Below, piece by piece: positions 30,807 to 39,725 of a stretch of DNA of 64,000 nt. Both the position numbers and the translations under genes were made by a program. Below the pieces are notes generated by a model, which searched no databases, was not told the DNA's origin, and saw only the letters and a program-made list of their open reading frames with translations. The stretch's first letter is position 1. The number at the start of each line of letters is the position of its first letter. The stretch covers positions 45,833-109,832 of the forward strand of contig NZ_JAGLBB010000001.1 of assembly GCF_018260555.1 (NCBI RefSeq). The letters are read 5' to 3'. The DNA is from Deinococcus sp. (lineage in GTDB: Bacteria; Deinococcota; Deinococci; Deinococcales; Deinococcaceae).

Positions 30807-31967
30807 TCAGCGCTCGAACTTGATGGCCTTGGGAATCACGGTCTTGGGGTACACGGGCACGAACGCGCCGCCCTGCACCTGCTGCGCGATCATGGCGAGC
30901 GGGTTCTGGTTGCGGAATCCGTCGTAGTCCTTGAAGACGATGGGGCCGTAGGCGGTCTGCATGGTCAGGGCGTTCAGGGCAGTCTTGACCTTTTCGCGGT
31001 CGGCGCTACCTGCCCGGCGCACGGCCTCGGCGGCGACCAGCACGCCCGCATAGGCCTGCGCGGCGTGGTAGCTGGGGTCCGCGCCGCCCAGGGCGGCCTT
31101 GAGTTCCACGTTCAGTTTCTGCGTGCCGGGGTAGCGCAGCTGCGGAATCCAGGCGGTGGCGGTCACGACGTTCTCGGCGGCGGTCCCGGCGTCCTTCACG
31201 AAGTCCGGCAGGGCGAACCCGGCCGCGCCGCCCGCGAACAGACGGGGCTTGACACCCACCTCTCGCGCCTGACGCATCAGGGCGACGCTGTCCTCGGCGT
31301 AGGAGACCATCAGGATGCCGTCCGGGTTCTTGGCCTTGATGCGGTTCAGGACGGGACGGAAATCGGTCAGGCCCTTGTCGTAGCGCTGGTCGTCCATGAC
31401 CTGGATGCCGTACTCCTTGGCGATGGTCTGCGCGGCGTCGGCCACGCTCTTCTCGAAGGCTCCGGTGCCTGCGATGATGGCCATGCTCTTGAACTTGTTA
31501 TCGCGGAAGATGTTCAGGATCACGCGGGCGTACTCGGTGGCCGGCTGGTTCAGGCGGAAGATGTAGTCGCTGCCGGGTTTGGTGATGTCGTCGCCGCTGC
31601 TGGCCACGACGAGGTTCGGCACCTTCTGGCGCGCGAGGTACTGCGCCTGCGCCTTGACCAGCGAGCTGGAGTACTCGTTGATCACGATGGGCACCCCGGC
31701 GTTCACGAGCCGTTCGGCGCCGGCCAGTCCCTTGTTCACGTCGCTGGCGTTGTCCTCGATGACGAGTTCGAGTTTCTTGCCCAGGACGCCGCCTTTGCGG
31801 TTGACTTCGGCCACGCCGACTTTAAAGCCCGCGAGTTGCATCTTGCCGAATTCGGCGAAGCGGCCGGTGACGCTGGTGATCGCGCCGATCTTGATGGTGC
31901 TCTGGGCCTGGGCGCTGACACTGGCGGTCAGCAGGACAAGCGCGGTCAGGGTGGCGGTGTGGCGCAT
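30807..31967 (-). CDS. livK: branched-chain amino acid ABC transporter substrate-binding protein (paralogue 1)
   Basis: 386 residues with signal peptide (LLTASVSAQAQ). It shares the framework of the downstream copy: IKIGAITSVTGRFAEFGKMQ, LVIEDNASDVNKG and YDKGLTDFRPVLNRIKAKNP. RBS AAGGAGACCCACC. First gene of the structural liv cluster, just downstream of a GntR-type regulator (spacer 38 bp). Confidence 0.9.
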   Translation of the reverse strand: MRHTATLTALVLLTASVSAQAQSTIKIGAITSVTGRFAEFGKMQLAGFKVGVAEVNRKGGVLGKKLELVIEDNASDVNKGLAGAERLVNAGVPIVINEYSSSLVKAQAQYLARQKVPNLVVASSGDDITKPGSDYIFRLNQPATEYARVILNIFRDNKFKSMAIIAGTGAFEKSVADAAQTIAKEYGIQVMDDQRYDKGLTDFRPVLNRIKAKNPDGILMVSYAEDSVALMRQAREVGVKPRLFAGGAAGFALPDFVKDAGTAAENVVTATAWIPQLRYPGTQKLNVELKAALGGADPSYHAAQAYAGVLVAAEAVRRAGSADREKVKTALNALTMQTAYGPIVFKDYDGFRNQNPLAMIAQQVQGGAFVPVYPKTVIPKAIKFER

Positions 31968-32005
31968 GGTGGGTCTCCTTGTGCGGGGTGTGAGGGGCGG
32001 GCGGG

Positions 32006-32653
32006 TCAGGCGTGGTGTTGCCGGACGGCCCCGGCGACGCGGGTGAGGTGGGCGCGCATGGCGGTTTCGGCGGCGGGTCCGTCGCGTTGCCGCAGGGCGC
32101 GTTCGATGACGCGGTGTTCCTCGTGACTGAGTTTCAGGTGCCAGGTCTCGTTGAGCAGCAGTCTCCGGCCCAGTCGCATCTCGCGCAGCAGCTGTTCACC
32201 GTGCCGGATGACACGGCTGTTCGCGCAGGTCTGCACGATGATCTGGTGAAAGCGGGCGTCGAGGTCCAGGAAGCACCGGCGGTCCCCGAGGGCCGCGGCG
32301 CCCTGTGCGTCGAGCACGCCGCGCAGCGCGGCCAAGTCGGCGGCGGTCATGCGCTCGGCCGCCAGCCGGGCAGCCAGGGCGTCCAGTTCGGCGCGCAGTT
32401 CGTAGAGCTCCAGCAGGCCGGTCAGGTCCAGGCGGGCGACTTCCACGCCCCGGCGGGTGTGTTCGACGGCCAGTCCCTCCCCCACCAGGAGCAGCACCGC
32501 CTCGCGAACGGGTGAGCGTGAGACTTCCAGTTGCCGGGCGAGTTCCGGGACGCTCAGGCGGGTGCCGGGGGCGAGGTCACCGGACAGGATCGCGGTCCGC
32601 AGGCGATCACGGACCAGATCAACGACCCGGGTGCTGGAGACGGGTTTCAGCAA
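32006..32653 (-). CDS. GntR family (FadR/FCD-type) transcriptional regulator
   Basis: 215 residues. The winged helix spans LVRDRLRTAILSGDLAPGTR and LARQLEVSRSPVREAVLLL (about 10-65). It is followed by an all-helical FCD effector domain with the metal/ligand pattern FLDLDARFHQIIVQTC and HEEHRVIERALRQRD. I chose the TTG at 32653, which has a strong GGAGG nine bases upstream; the frame is open 132 nt further, but that part is Ser/Pro-rich and unlike a GntR start. Its place at the head of the liv genes suggests it controls them, but no operator is evident. Confidence 0.82.
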   Translation of the reverse strand: MLKPVSSTRVVDLVRDRLRTAILSGDLAPGTRLSVPELARQLEVSRSPVREAVLLLVGEGLAVEHTRRGVEVARLDLTGLLELYELRAELDALAARLAAERMTAADLAALRGVLDAQGAAALGDRRCFLDLDARFHQIIVQTCANSRVIRHGEQLLREMRLGRRLLLNETWHLKLSHEEHRVIERALRQRDGPAAETAMRAHLTRVAGAVRQHHA

Positions 32654-33210
32654 CGGTGTGAACCTCCGGGCAGGGGCCGTCCCCGCGCCGTGCAGGGGGC
32701 ACACGGACGGCGAAGACTCAGAAATGGGCAGGGACAGGGCGGGCAGGGCAGAACTCACCCCACATCCGTCTGAGCGGACCCGCAAACGTCAGGTGCGAAA
32801 CCACCTGAGCTTGCGTGTGAAACTGTTTTAGACATGCGCAGTGTTACATGTAGACCGCATGAATGCAAGCCACCACCCAAACGGGCCGGGGCAGACCCTT
32901 CAGCGTGTGGCACACAGTGAGCAGGCAACGCTGGCTCAGCGGGCATGAGCTGGCCGCACAGATGTACAAAGCCGAGTGCTACCCGGGTCGTCCCAGACAG
33001 CTTTTTGGCGAAGCCACGCACACCCGCAGTGCCGGACACGGACCCTCCGGGGAGCGCGGGCGCCACATCATGGCCCACGCCTCCTGCACTCCAGAGAGAA
33101 CACCGTGGCGATAGTGCGCGAGGCTATCCACGAGGACGGACGCACGGGACAGACGCACGGGACCGGCCGCCGTGACCGGGCGGGAGCGGCGTGGGGTATG
33201 CTCGTGGCAC
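32654..33210. other. long spacer upstream of the GntR regulator
   Basis: About 560 bp. Open frames here have unlikely composition. The segment near 32840-32870 is locally AT-rich and contains ATGCG / CGCAT inverted repeats around TTACATGTAGACC, which could hold the liv/GntR control region. Nothing else seen. Confidence 0.4.
33197..33202 (+). promoter_or_regulatory. -10 box TATGCT for the 127-aa gene
   Basis: TATGCT, 8 nt, then the ATG at 33211. It decides this start over an ATG 39 nt upstream. Confidence 0.55.
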
Positions 33211-33594
<384 letters not shown>

Positions 33595-33711
33595 CGGCTT
33601 CACAGGTCAAAGGGATTCCTGTCGCTACATTCACGACCCGTCCTGGCAACGGGTCACTGACTCCGGGCGCGCAATCCACGGGTTTGGCATTCCATTCATC
33701 CGGAGTTCTTC

Positions 33712-34176
33712 TCAGCCGCGCTGGGCTCCGAAGGCCATGAATCCGGCGGCAACGCCGATCAGGGTACCGATCAGCACTTCCAGGTAGGTATGGCCTAGCA
33801 GGACGCGCAGGGGCAGCGGCGCGAAGCCCTCGCGGACCACGGCGCGCAGTTCCGCGACCAGTTCGTTCAGGAGGCGGGCCTGCTGGCCGCTGCTGTGGCG
33901 CACGCCAGTGGCGTCGTACATGACGATCAGGGCGAATACGGCGCTCGCGGCGAACAGGGGGCTGCCCACGCCCTCGGTGATGCCCACGCTGGTGGTCAGG
34001 GCGGCCACCATGGCGCTGTGACTGCTGGGCATGCCGCCGGTCTCCATGAATGCGCCGGGGTGCCAGCGGCGTTCGAGCAGCAGGATCAGCAGAACTTTCA
34101 TGACCTGCGCGCCGGTGCTGCTGAGCACCGCGACCCACAACCAGCGGTTGCCGATCAGCTCAGCGAAGGAGTTCAC
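33712..34176 (-). CDS. divergent PAP2 family protein (DUF212, YuiD-like)
   Basis: 154 residues, about four membrane segments. The hallmark GGMPSSHSAMVAALTTSVG and YDATGVRHSSGQQA match B. subtilis YuiD and the acid phosphatase/vanadium-haloperoxidase-related DUF212 family. The real substrate is unknown. I chose the GTG at 34176, which starts NSFAELIGNRWLW as in homologues; this makes it overlap the folD 3' end by 17 bp, in another frame. Last gene of the Asp23-nusB-folD operon. Confidence 0.83.
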   Translation of the reverse strand: MNSFAELIGNRWLWVAVLSSTGAQVMKVLLILLLERRWHPGAFMETGGMPSSHSAMVAALTTSVGITEGVGSPLFAASAVFALIVMYDATGVRHSSGQQARLLNELVAELRAVVREGFAPLPLRVLLGHTYLEVLIGTLIGVAAGFMAFGAQRG

Positions 34177-35104
34177 CACTCGCTCCGTTCGACTGGATGG
34201 CAGCACTGGGCGCTGTGTGGCGCGGGGCTACCTGTTTGTGGGCGGCCTGGTTCTGGGCGGCCAGGACGGTGTTCATCATCAGTTGCGCGACCGTCATGGG
34301 GCCGACCCCACCCGGCACGGGCGTCAGCGCCCCGGCCACGGCGGCCACGTCCGGGTGCACGTCGCCGGTCAGGCGGGCCTTGCCGGTGTCGGTGGGCACG
34401 CGGTTGATGCCCACGTCGATGACGGTCGCGCCAGGGCGCACCATGTCCGGCGTGATCAGGTGGGCCTGCCCGGCCGCGACGATCAGCAGGTCCGCGCGGC
34501 CGGTCACGGCCCCCAGATCCGGCGTGGCGCGGTGGGCGACGGTCACTGTCGCGTCGGCGTTCAGCAGGAGGCCCGCCAGGGGCCGCCCCACCAGGGCGCT
34601 GCGGCCCACGATCACGGCGTGCTGCCCGGCCACCGGCAGCCCGTAGTGGTCCAGCAGGGCCATCACCCCGGTGGGTGTGCAGGGGCGCAGGCCCGGCTGT
34701 CCCTGCCACAGCAGACCGGCGTTGACCGGGTGCAGGCCGTCCACGTCCTTGCGCGGGTCGATGCAGGCCAGGGCGGCGTCGGCGTTCAGGTGGGCGGGCA
34801 GCGGAAGTTGCAGCAGCACGCCGTGCACGCCGGTATCGGCGTTCAGGGTGCCGATCAGGGCGTGCAGGTCTGCCTGGGTGGTGTCGGCCGGCAGGGCGTG
34901 CACGTGGCTGCGCAGTCCAAGTTCAGCGGCTTTCCTGGCCTTCCCACGCACGTAACTTTCACTGGCGGGGTCGTCGCCAACGCGGATAAAGGCGACAGAC
35001 GGCGTGACGGGCAGGGTGGCAGCCAGCCGGGTTGCGGCGCTCAGCAGCGCGGCGGCTGCCAGTGGGCCGCCCAGGTTCCGGGCGGCGGCCCGGTCCGTGG
35101 TCAC
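34160..35104 (-). CDS. folD: bifunctional methylene-THF dehydrogenase/cyclohydrolase FolD
   Basis: 314 residues. It interconverts methylene-THF and formyl-THF for purine and Met-tRNA formylation. Catalytic Tyr51 and Lys55 lie in SYVRGKARKAAELG. NADP-domain motifs: VIVGRSALVGRPLAGLL and the closing PGGVGPMTVAQLMMNT. About 25 residues beyond the usual C-terminus extend into the start of the DUF212 gene. The ATG overlaps the nusB stop (4 bp). Confidence 0.94.
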   Translation of the reverse strand: MTTDRAAARNLGGPLAAAALLSAATRLAATLPVTPSVAFIRVGDDPASESYVRGKARKAAELGLRSHVHALPADTTQADLHALIGTLNADTGVHGVLLQLPLPAHLNADAALACIDPRKDVDGLHPVNAGLLWQGQPGLRPCTPTGVMALLDHYGLPVAGQHAVIVGRSALVGRPLAGLLLNADATVTVAHRATPDLGAVTGRADLLIVAAGQAHLITPDMVRPGATVIDVGINRVPTDTGKARLTGDVHPDVAAVAGALTPVPGGVGPMTVAQLMMNTVLAAQNQAAHKQVAPRHTAPSAAIQSNGASGELLR

Positions 35105-35685
35105 TCGGGTTCGCCGGGCGTGCTGGGCGCGGCGGGGTGGGGCGCTTGGGCTTCGGAACCGGCAGCGGGCGGGGGGGTTTGTTCGAACACCTCGCGTTGC
35201 GGGGCGGGCGCCGCCGGGGTTTCCGGGCGGGGCAGCGCCCGGCTCAGCCCGGCGAGCACGCCGTTCACGAAGCGGCCGGAGTCGTCACCGCCGAACTTCC
35301 GGGCGATGCGCACGGCGCTCTCGATGATGGGCGGGTGGGGTTCGTCCGTGCCGGTCATCTCGAAGGTCGCCAGTCGCAGGATGTTCAGGTCGGTCTGCGC
35401 CATCTGGTCGAAACTCCAGCCGCGGATGGTGCGGCGCAGGGTCGCGTCGATGTCTGGGCGGGCGGCGCTGATGCCGCTCACGAGTTGTTGCGCGAACACC
35501 AGCGCCTCCTCGCTGAGCACCGGGAAGGTGTCGTCCCCGGCGCGCATGGCGTTCTCGGCGCGGTTAAAGACGCTCTGTATGGGCAGGTCACCCCGATCCG
35601 CCTCGAACAGCACCCGGAACGCAAATTCGCGGGCGGCGCGGCGCGTACCGACGGGCGCGGCAGCCTTCTCACGGCGGCGCGTCAT
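35101..35685 (-). CDS. nusB: transcription antitermination factor NusB
   Basis: 194 residues. The NusB fold begins TRRAAREFAFRVLFEADRGD and continues with WSFDQMAQTDLNILRLATFE and IIESAVRIARKFGGDDSGRF. With NusE/S10 it binds boxA RNA in rRNA transcripts. A Pro/Ala/Glu-rich tail of about 45 residues follows the fold. Start and stop overlap the neighbouring genes by 4 bp on both sides. Confidence 0.94.
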   Translation of the reverse strand: MTRRREKAAAPVGTRRAAREFAFRVLFEADRGDLPIQSVFNRAENAMRAGDDTFPVLSEEALVFAQQLVSGISAARPDIDATLRRTIRGWSFDQMAQTDLNILRLATFEMTGTDEPHPPIIESAVRIARKFGGDDSGRFVNGVLAGLSRALPRPETPAAPAPQREVFEQTPPPAAGSEAQAPHPAAPSTPGEPE

Positions 35686-36035
35686 GCGCCGCTGCCCTTG
35701 GGTACGCAGACGTTCTGCACGGTGACGTTCACGGCGCGGACTTTCAGGCCGGTCATCAGTTCGATGTTCTCACGCACGGCCTGCTGCGCTTTTTTACTGA
35801 GGGCCAGCAGGTTGCGCCCAAATTCGACGTTCAGGCCGACTTCGATGGTCACGTCGTTGCCTTCGCGGGTGACGCGCAGCGCGCGGGCCTTGCGTCCGGG
35901 ATTCTGGTTGCGCAGTACCTCTCCGACTTTCAGGCTGGCCGCGGCGATCTCGGCGCCCTCGATGCCGTCCAGGGTCGTGGCGGCGATGTCGGTCAGGACA
36001 CTCTTGCTGATTTCGATTTCGGTGTTGGTCGTCAT
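35682..36035 (-). CDS. Asp23/Gls24 family envelope stress protein
   Basis: 117 residues. Asp23/Gls24 signature in SVLTDIAATTLDGIEGAEIA and NVTIEVGLNVEFG-like segment DVTIEVGLNVEFGRNLLALS. In Firmicutes the family is linked to alkaline or cell-wall stress; YqhY-type members next to nusB are linked to acetyl-CoA carboxylase control. The ATG at 36035 has GGAGG upstream. TATAAA on the minus strand around 36099-36104 is a likely -10 box for the whole Asp23-nusB-folD-DUF212 operon. Confidence 0.88.
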   Translation of the reverse strand: MTTNTEIEISKSVLTDIAATTLDGIEGAEIAAASLKVGEVLRNQNPGRKARALRVTREGNDVTIEVGLNVEFGRNLLALSKKAQQAVRENIELMTGLKVRAVNVTVQNVCVPKGSGA

Positions 36036-36138
36036 GCTGGTGTTGCCTCCACGCGCGGCCCGCCACTGATGCCCGGCCCGCGCCATTCCCTCCCAGTTTA
36101 TACGCAACGGCCGTGCTTCCGGCCGGTCCTGTGCGCGC

Positions 36139-38214
36139 TCAGGGGGCCGTGGCGCCCGGCCCGCCTTCGTCTGGCCCGTCCGTCACGCCCCGGTCGCGCA
36201 GCAGGTCAGCCAGTTCGGCTTCGGTCAGGACGCTCACGCCGAGTTCCTGCGCGCGGGTCAGTTTGCTGCCCGCCTCCTCCCCGGCGATCAGGAAGCTGGT
36301 CTTGCCGGTCACGCTGCCGGTCACGCGGCCCCCGGCGGCCTCCAGTTGCGCCTTGATGGCGTCGCGCGGGCGGGTCAGGGTGCCGGTGATCACGAAGTTC
36401 AGGCCCAGCAGTTGCTCGCCGCGGGTGACCGCTTCCCCGGCCGGATTCACGCCGTGGGCGCGCAGCCTCGCGATCACGCCGCGCATACTCGGGTCGGCCA
36501 GCGACGCGGTGACGCTCTGGGAAATCACGCCGCCCAGGCCGGGCACGTTCTCGATCTGTTCGGGCGTGGCAGCCAGCAGGGCGTCCAGCGTGCCGAAGGC
36601 GCGGGCCAGTGCCTGTGCGTTGCGTTCGCCCACGTGGCTCATGCCCAGCGCGTTCACGAGTCGCCACAGCGGCCGGGTGCGGCTCGCTTCGAGCTGCGCG
36701 AGAATGTTCTGCGCTTTCTTGTCGCCGCCGCGCTCCAGGCCCGCGAGCTGTTCGGCAGTCAGGGCGTACAGGTCCGAGGCGTCGCGGACCAGTCCGGTCT
36801 CGATGAGTTGCGCGACAAGTTTCTCGCCGATCCCGCGTACGTCCATCGCCCCGCGCGACACGAAGTACCGGATGCGTTCGGAGGCCTGCGAGGGGCACGC
36901 GGGGTTCGGGCAGTAGGTGTTCGCGTCCCCGTCGGCGCGGCTGACCTCGTGCCCGCACTCGGGGCAGTGGGCCGGAAACACGAAAGGCTGGGCGCCATCC
37001 GGGCGTTTCTCGTGCAGGACGCGCATGATCTGCGGGATCACGCCCCCTGACTTACGGACCACGACCGTATCCCCGATCCGCAGGTCCAGGTCACGGATGA
37101 AGTCCTCGTTGTGAAGCGTGGCGCGGCTGACCGTGCTGCCCTCGATCAGGCGCGGCGCGAGGTGCGCCAGCGGCGCGAGTTTCCCGGTGCGGCCCACGTT
37201 CACGGTGATGGCCTCCAGGATCGTCTCGACCTCCTCGACCGGGAACTTGTACGCAATCGCCCAGCGGGGCGCGCGGCTCGTGAAGCCCGCTTCCTCCTGC
37301 AAGCGAAGCGGATCCAGTTTCAGGACCGTGCCGTCCGCGTCGAACTCGAAATTCTGGCGCTGGGCGGTCATGCGGGCGTGGTAGTCGGCGGCGGCGCTTA
37401 CGCCGCGCAGGGTCTCGCTGTACGCGCTGACCGGGAAGCCCTGCGCGGCCAGCCACGCCAGCACCTCGCCCTGCGTGGTGACGGGCACGCCGTCACGACG
37501 GCCCAGCGAGTAGAAGACCGCGCGGAGGTTGCGGGTGCGGGTCACTTCCGGGTCCTTCTGCCGCAGCGCACCCGCCGCGCCGTTGCGGGGGTTTTTCAGC
37601 AGGGGCGTCCCGAGTTCCTCGGCCTGCTCGTTAAACGCCGCGAAGTCCGCGCGGCTCATGTACACCTCGCCGCGCACCTCCAGTTCGCCGCTCAGGCCGG
37701 GCAGGCTCTTGGGAATGCCGGGCACGGTGGCGACCTGCGCGGTCACGATCTCGCCGGTCACGCCGTTGCCGCGCGTGGCGGCCCACTGGAGTTCGCCGTT
37801 CAGGTAGTACAGGTTGACGCTCAGGCCGTCGATTTTCAGTTCACCCGTGAAAGTAAAGTCGTCGTGATCGGCCGGGAGGTTCAGGGCGCGGGCGAGTTTC
37901 TCACGCCAGTCGCCCAGCTCCTCGTCGCTGAAGGCGTTGTCGAGGCTGGTCATGGGCGTGGGGTGGTTGACCGGCACGAAGGCCCCGGCGGGCGCGCCGC
38001 CCACGGCCTGAGCGGGACTCAGTTCGCTGCCGTCCGTTTCGGCGGCGCGGACGGACCAGTCGGGGTTCGCGGTTTCCAGGGCGCGCAATTCGCGGGCCAG
38101 TGCGTCGTACTCGCTGTCCGGGATGTCCGGGGTGTCCAGTTCGTGGTACGCGCGGTTGTGACGGGCGACCTCGGCCCGCAGCGCAAGGTAACGGTCAAAC
38201 GCGGCCTGATCCAT
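36139..38214 (-). CDS. ligA: NAD-dependent DNA ligase LigA
   Basis: 691 residues. The adenylation lysine is Lys127 in KIDG (127-130). Then come the OB fold, the four-cysteine zinc finger (CPECG...CPNPAC), tandem HhH repeats and a BRCT domain (LLGLNFVITGTLTRPRDAI) near the C-terminus. It seals nicks in replication and repair. The ATG at 38214 lies 6 nt after TACGCT. Length is normal, with a short Gly/Pro tail. Confidence 0.97.
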   Translation of the reverse strand: MDQAAFDRYLALRAEVARHNRAYHELDTPDIPDSEYDALARELRALETANPDWSVRAAETDGSELSPAQAVGGAPAGAFVPVNHPTPMTSLDNAFSDEELGDWREKLARALNLPADHDDFTFTGELKIDGLSVNLYYLNGELQWAATRGNGVTGEIVTAQVATVPGIPKSLPGLSGELEVRGEVYMSRADFAAFNEQAEELGTPLLKNPRNGAAGALRQKDPEVTRTRNLRAVFYSLGRRDGVPVTTQGEVLAWLAAQGFPVSAYSETLRGVSAAADYHARMTAQRQNFEFDADGTVLKLDPLRLQEEAGFTSRAPRWAIAYKFPVEEVETILEAITVNVGRTGKLAPLAHLAPRLIEGSTVSRATLHNEDFIRDLDLRIGDTVVVRKSGGVIPQIMRVLHEKRPDGAQPFVFPAHCPECGHEVSRADGDANTYCPNPACPSQASERIRYFVSRGAMDVRGIGEKLVAQLIETGLVRDASDLYALTAEQLAGLERGGDKKAQNILAQLEASRTRPLWRLVNALGMSHVGERNAQALARAFGTLDALLAATPEQIENVPGLGGVISQSVTASLADPSMRGVIARLRAHGVNPAGEAVTRGEQLLGLNFVITGTLTRPRDAIKAQLEAAGGRVTGSVTGKTSFLIAGEEAGSKLTRAQELGVSVLTEAELADLLRDRGVTDGPDEGGPGATAP

Positions 38215-38220
38215 GCCTCC

Positions 38221-38226
38221 AGCGTA
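38221..38226 (-). promoter_or_regulatory. -10 box TACGCT for ligA
   Basis: Minus strand TACGCT, 6 nt (GGAGGC), then the ATG at 38214. The GGAGGC is too close to act as an ordinary RBS, so a leaderless transcript fits. Confidence 0.5.
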
Positions 38227-38289
38227 TCACCCGCGCCCGGTTCGCCTGACAGACGAACGCGCGCAGGCCGGTATTCAGGCGGACCGGGA

Positions 38290-38892
38290 TCAGCCGGGCC
38301 GGTACCCGATCTGCTCTGCGGCCTGCGCGGCGGCCTGCTCGCCCCACACGTGCGCGGCCACATGAAGCGCCGCTTGCAGGGCAGGGAGGCCCGGCGGCGT
38401 GGTCATCAACGTTCCGTCGGTCACGACCTGCCCGGCCTGCACGCCCGCCACGCCAAACCCCCACAGCGTGTCGCTCAAGTCGGCCGGACCGCCCACCACG
38501 CGCCCGGTCAGGGTGCCCGCCTCGCCGCACAGCAGCGCCCCGCTGCCCGAAGCGCCGGTCGGCAGGGCCGCGTGCCCCGACAGGAAGGCACGCAGCAGCG
38601 GGTCCCGCGCAGCGCGCGCAGCGCCGGGGCCACCGGGCAGCAGCAGGCCCGCCGGTTCCGGCAGCGCTGCGTACAGCACATGCGGCGTGCTGACCAGCCC
38701 GCCCGCCGTGACGATACTGGCCCGCGAGCGGTTCACGGTCAGGGCCGCGCCCTCGCCGCCGCACAGGCGGCACACGGTCATCATGACGCCCAGGTCCAGT
38801 TCACTGACCCCGGCGTACACGGGAATCGCCACGACGGGGCCCGGAGTGCTCTGCACGTCCCCGGTGGTTTCGGCGGCGGCGTCCGGGGTCAT
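38290..38892 (-). CDS. DJ-1/PfpI family protein without the usual nucleophile
   Basis: 200 residues of the GATase1-like (DJ-1/PfpI) fold: VVAIPVYAGVSELDLGVMMT at the start, GLLLPGGPGAARAARDPLL for the conserved turn, and an oxyanion region. The nucleophile elbow normally reads C-T-G-A-L; here it reads G116-S-G-A-L, so the catalytic cysteine is replaced by glycine. A Cys at 122 is nearby but outside the elbow. A ligand-binding or regulatory role is therefore more likely than catalysis. The ATG overlaps the stop of the small gene upstream. Confidence 0.75.
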   Translation of the reverse strand: MTPDAAAETTGDVQSTPGPVVAIPVYAGVSELDLGVMMTVCRLCGGEGAALTVNRSRASIVTAGGLVSTPHVLYAALPEPAGLLLPGGPGAARAARDPLLRAFLSGHAALPTGASGSGALLCGEAGTLTGRVVGGPADLSDTLWGFGVAGVQAGQVVTDGTLMTTPPGLPALQAALHVAAHVWGEQAAAQAAEQIGYRPG

Positions 38893-39101
38893 TCGCGGTG
38901 CAGGGGCCGCAGTTCCAGCGAGCGGCGTGACAGCGGCGGATGCACCTCGCCGGCGATCAGCAGCTCGTCGGCCGCCTCCTCGCTCAGGCGTTCCACGCGC
39001 AGCAGGTACACCCGCGCGGACGCGGCCGAATCGAAGCGGCGCGGGTGCGGGTCACCCTCCACGCGCAGGTCGAACCAGTCCAGGGACGCACTCATACGCA
39101 C
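38889..39101 (-). CDS. small conserved hypothetical protein, about 70 aa
   Basis: The protein contains SLDWFDLRVEGDPHPRRFD and ARVYLLRVERLSEEAADELL: a small beta/alpha unit with many charged residues. I do not recognise it. TATTTT lies 6 nt before a GTG at 39101; an ATG two codons further in (39095) is the alternative start. It overlaps the DJ-1-like gene by ATGA, so the pair is co-expressed. Confidence 0.55.
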   Translation of the reverse strand: MRMSASLDWFDLRVEGDPHPRRFDSAASARVYLLRVERLSEEAADELLIAGEVHPPLSRRSLELRPLHRE

Positions 39102-39225
39102 TCCGGCAAAATAGCGTGTACCCACTGCCCCATCCGGGCGGATGCGGGTTCAGGGGCGGCGGCTTCCGGGCGCGGCGTTGGCAAGCCGGTGCCTGGGCAG
39201 GGCGCGAATGAAATAGACGGAGTCC

Positions 39226-39262
39226 GGTTCATAGGTGTCCGGGTCCTAGGTGTCCGGGTCAT
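39226..39262. repeat. 15-bp tandem repeat spanning a stop codon
   Basis: On the minus strand, from the stop of the gene at 39259: TGACCCGGACACCTA, GGACCCGGACACCTA, then TGAACCGGACTCCG. The first unit begins with the stop codon itself. Confidence 0.6.
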
Positions 39263-39645
39263 AGGTCGCGCAGGTCCTCCCAGAGTTGCCAGCCGAAGCC
39301 TTCGGGCGTGCCGTTCAGCAGCGGCTCCAGCAGTTGACTGGCCGCGCTGGCGTCGTCGTGCAGGGCGTCGTTGTCGGGCCTCTCGCCGTACACGCGCAGC
39401 ACCGTGAACTGGTAGAACGCCTGCGAGGCGGTCGGTTCGCCGTTCTCGAAGAACGCGAACGGTGGAGTCACGCCGTCCCACAGGACGTGCGCGGCCTCCT
39501 CATCCTCGGCGGTGCCCTGGGTCAGGTCAAGCTCGTGCGGCAGGTAATGTTCAAGTTCGATGTCGGCCTCCTGCGGATGCCACACGTAACCCTGCAACAG
39601 GCGGACAGCAGCGCGGCCCCCGGCCTGCGGTTCACTGGTACTCAC
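39259..39645 (-). CDS. hypothetical protein, 128 aa
   Basis: An acidic soluble protein with GYVWHPQEADIELEHYLPHE and PTASQAFYQFTVLRVYGERP. No family recognised. I chose the GTG at 39645 because TATGCT lies 7 nt upstream; the ATG 39 nt further upstream would sit on top of that box. Its stop codon is the start of a 15-bp tandem repeat. Confidence 0.6.
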   Translation of the reverse strand: MSTSEPQAGGRAAVRLLQGYVWHPQEADIELEHYLPHELDLTQGTAEDEEAAHVLWDGVTPPFAFFENGEPTASQAFYQFTVLRVYGERPDNDALHDDASAASQLLEPLLNGTPEGFGWQLWEDLRDL

Positions 39646-39652
39646 GCCGCAC

Positions 39653-39658
39653 AGCATA
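39653..39658 (-). promoter_or_regulatory. -10 box TATGCT for the 128-aa gene
   Basis: Minus strand TATGCT, 7 nt, then the GTG at 39645. Confidence 0.55.
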
Positions 39659-39725
39659 CCCACTTCTGAACCCGCCCGCTGCACGTCCGGGCCGGGCCAC
39701 CGTCCACAGCCCGCCGCCGCGGCGT

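Noticed and set aside
32863..33114. Small ORFs upstream of the GntR gene
   Set aside because: Overlapping frames in several directions with Arg/Pro-rich composition and no start signals.
37111..39114. A 667-codon rightward frame over ligA and the DJ-1 gene
   Set aside because: Antisense shadow; spans two real genes.
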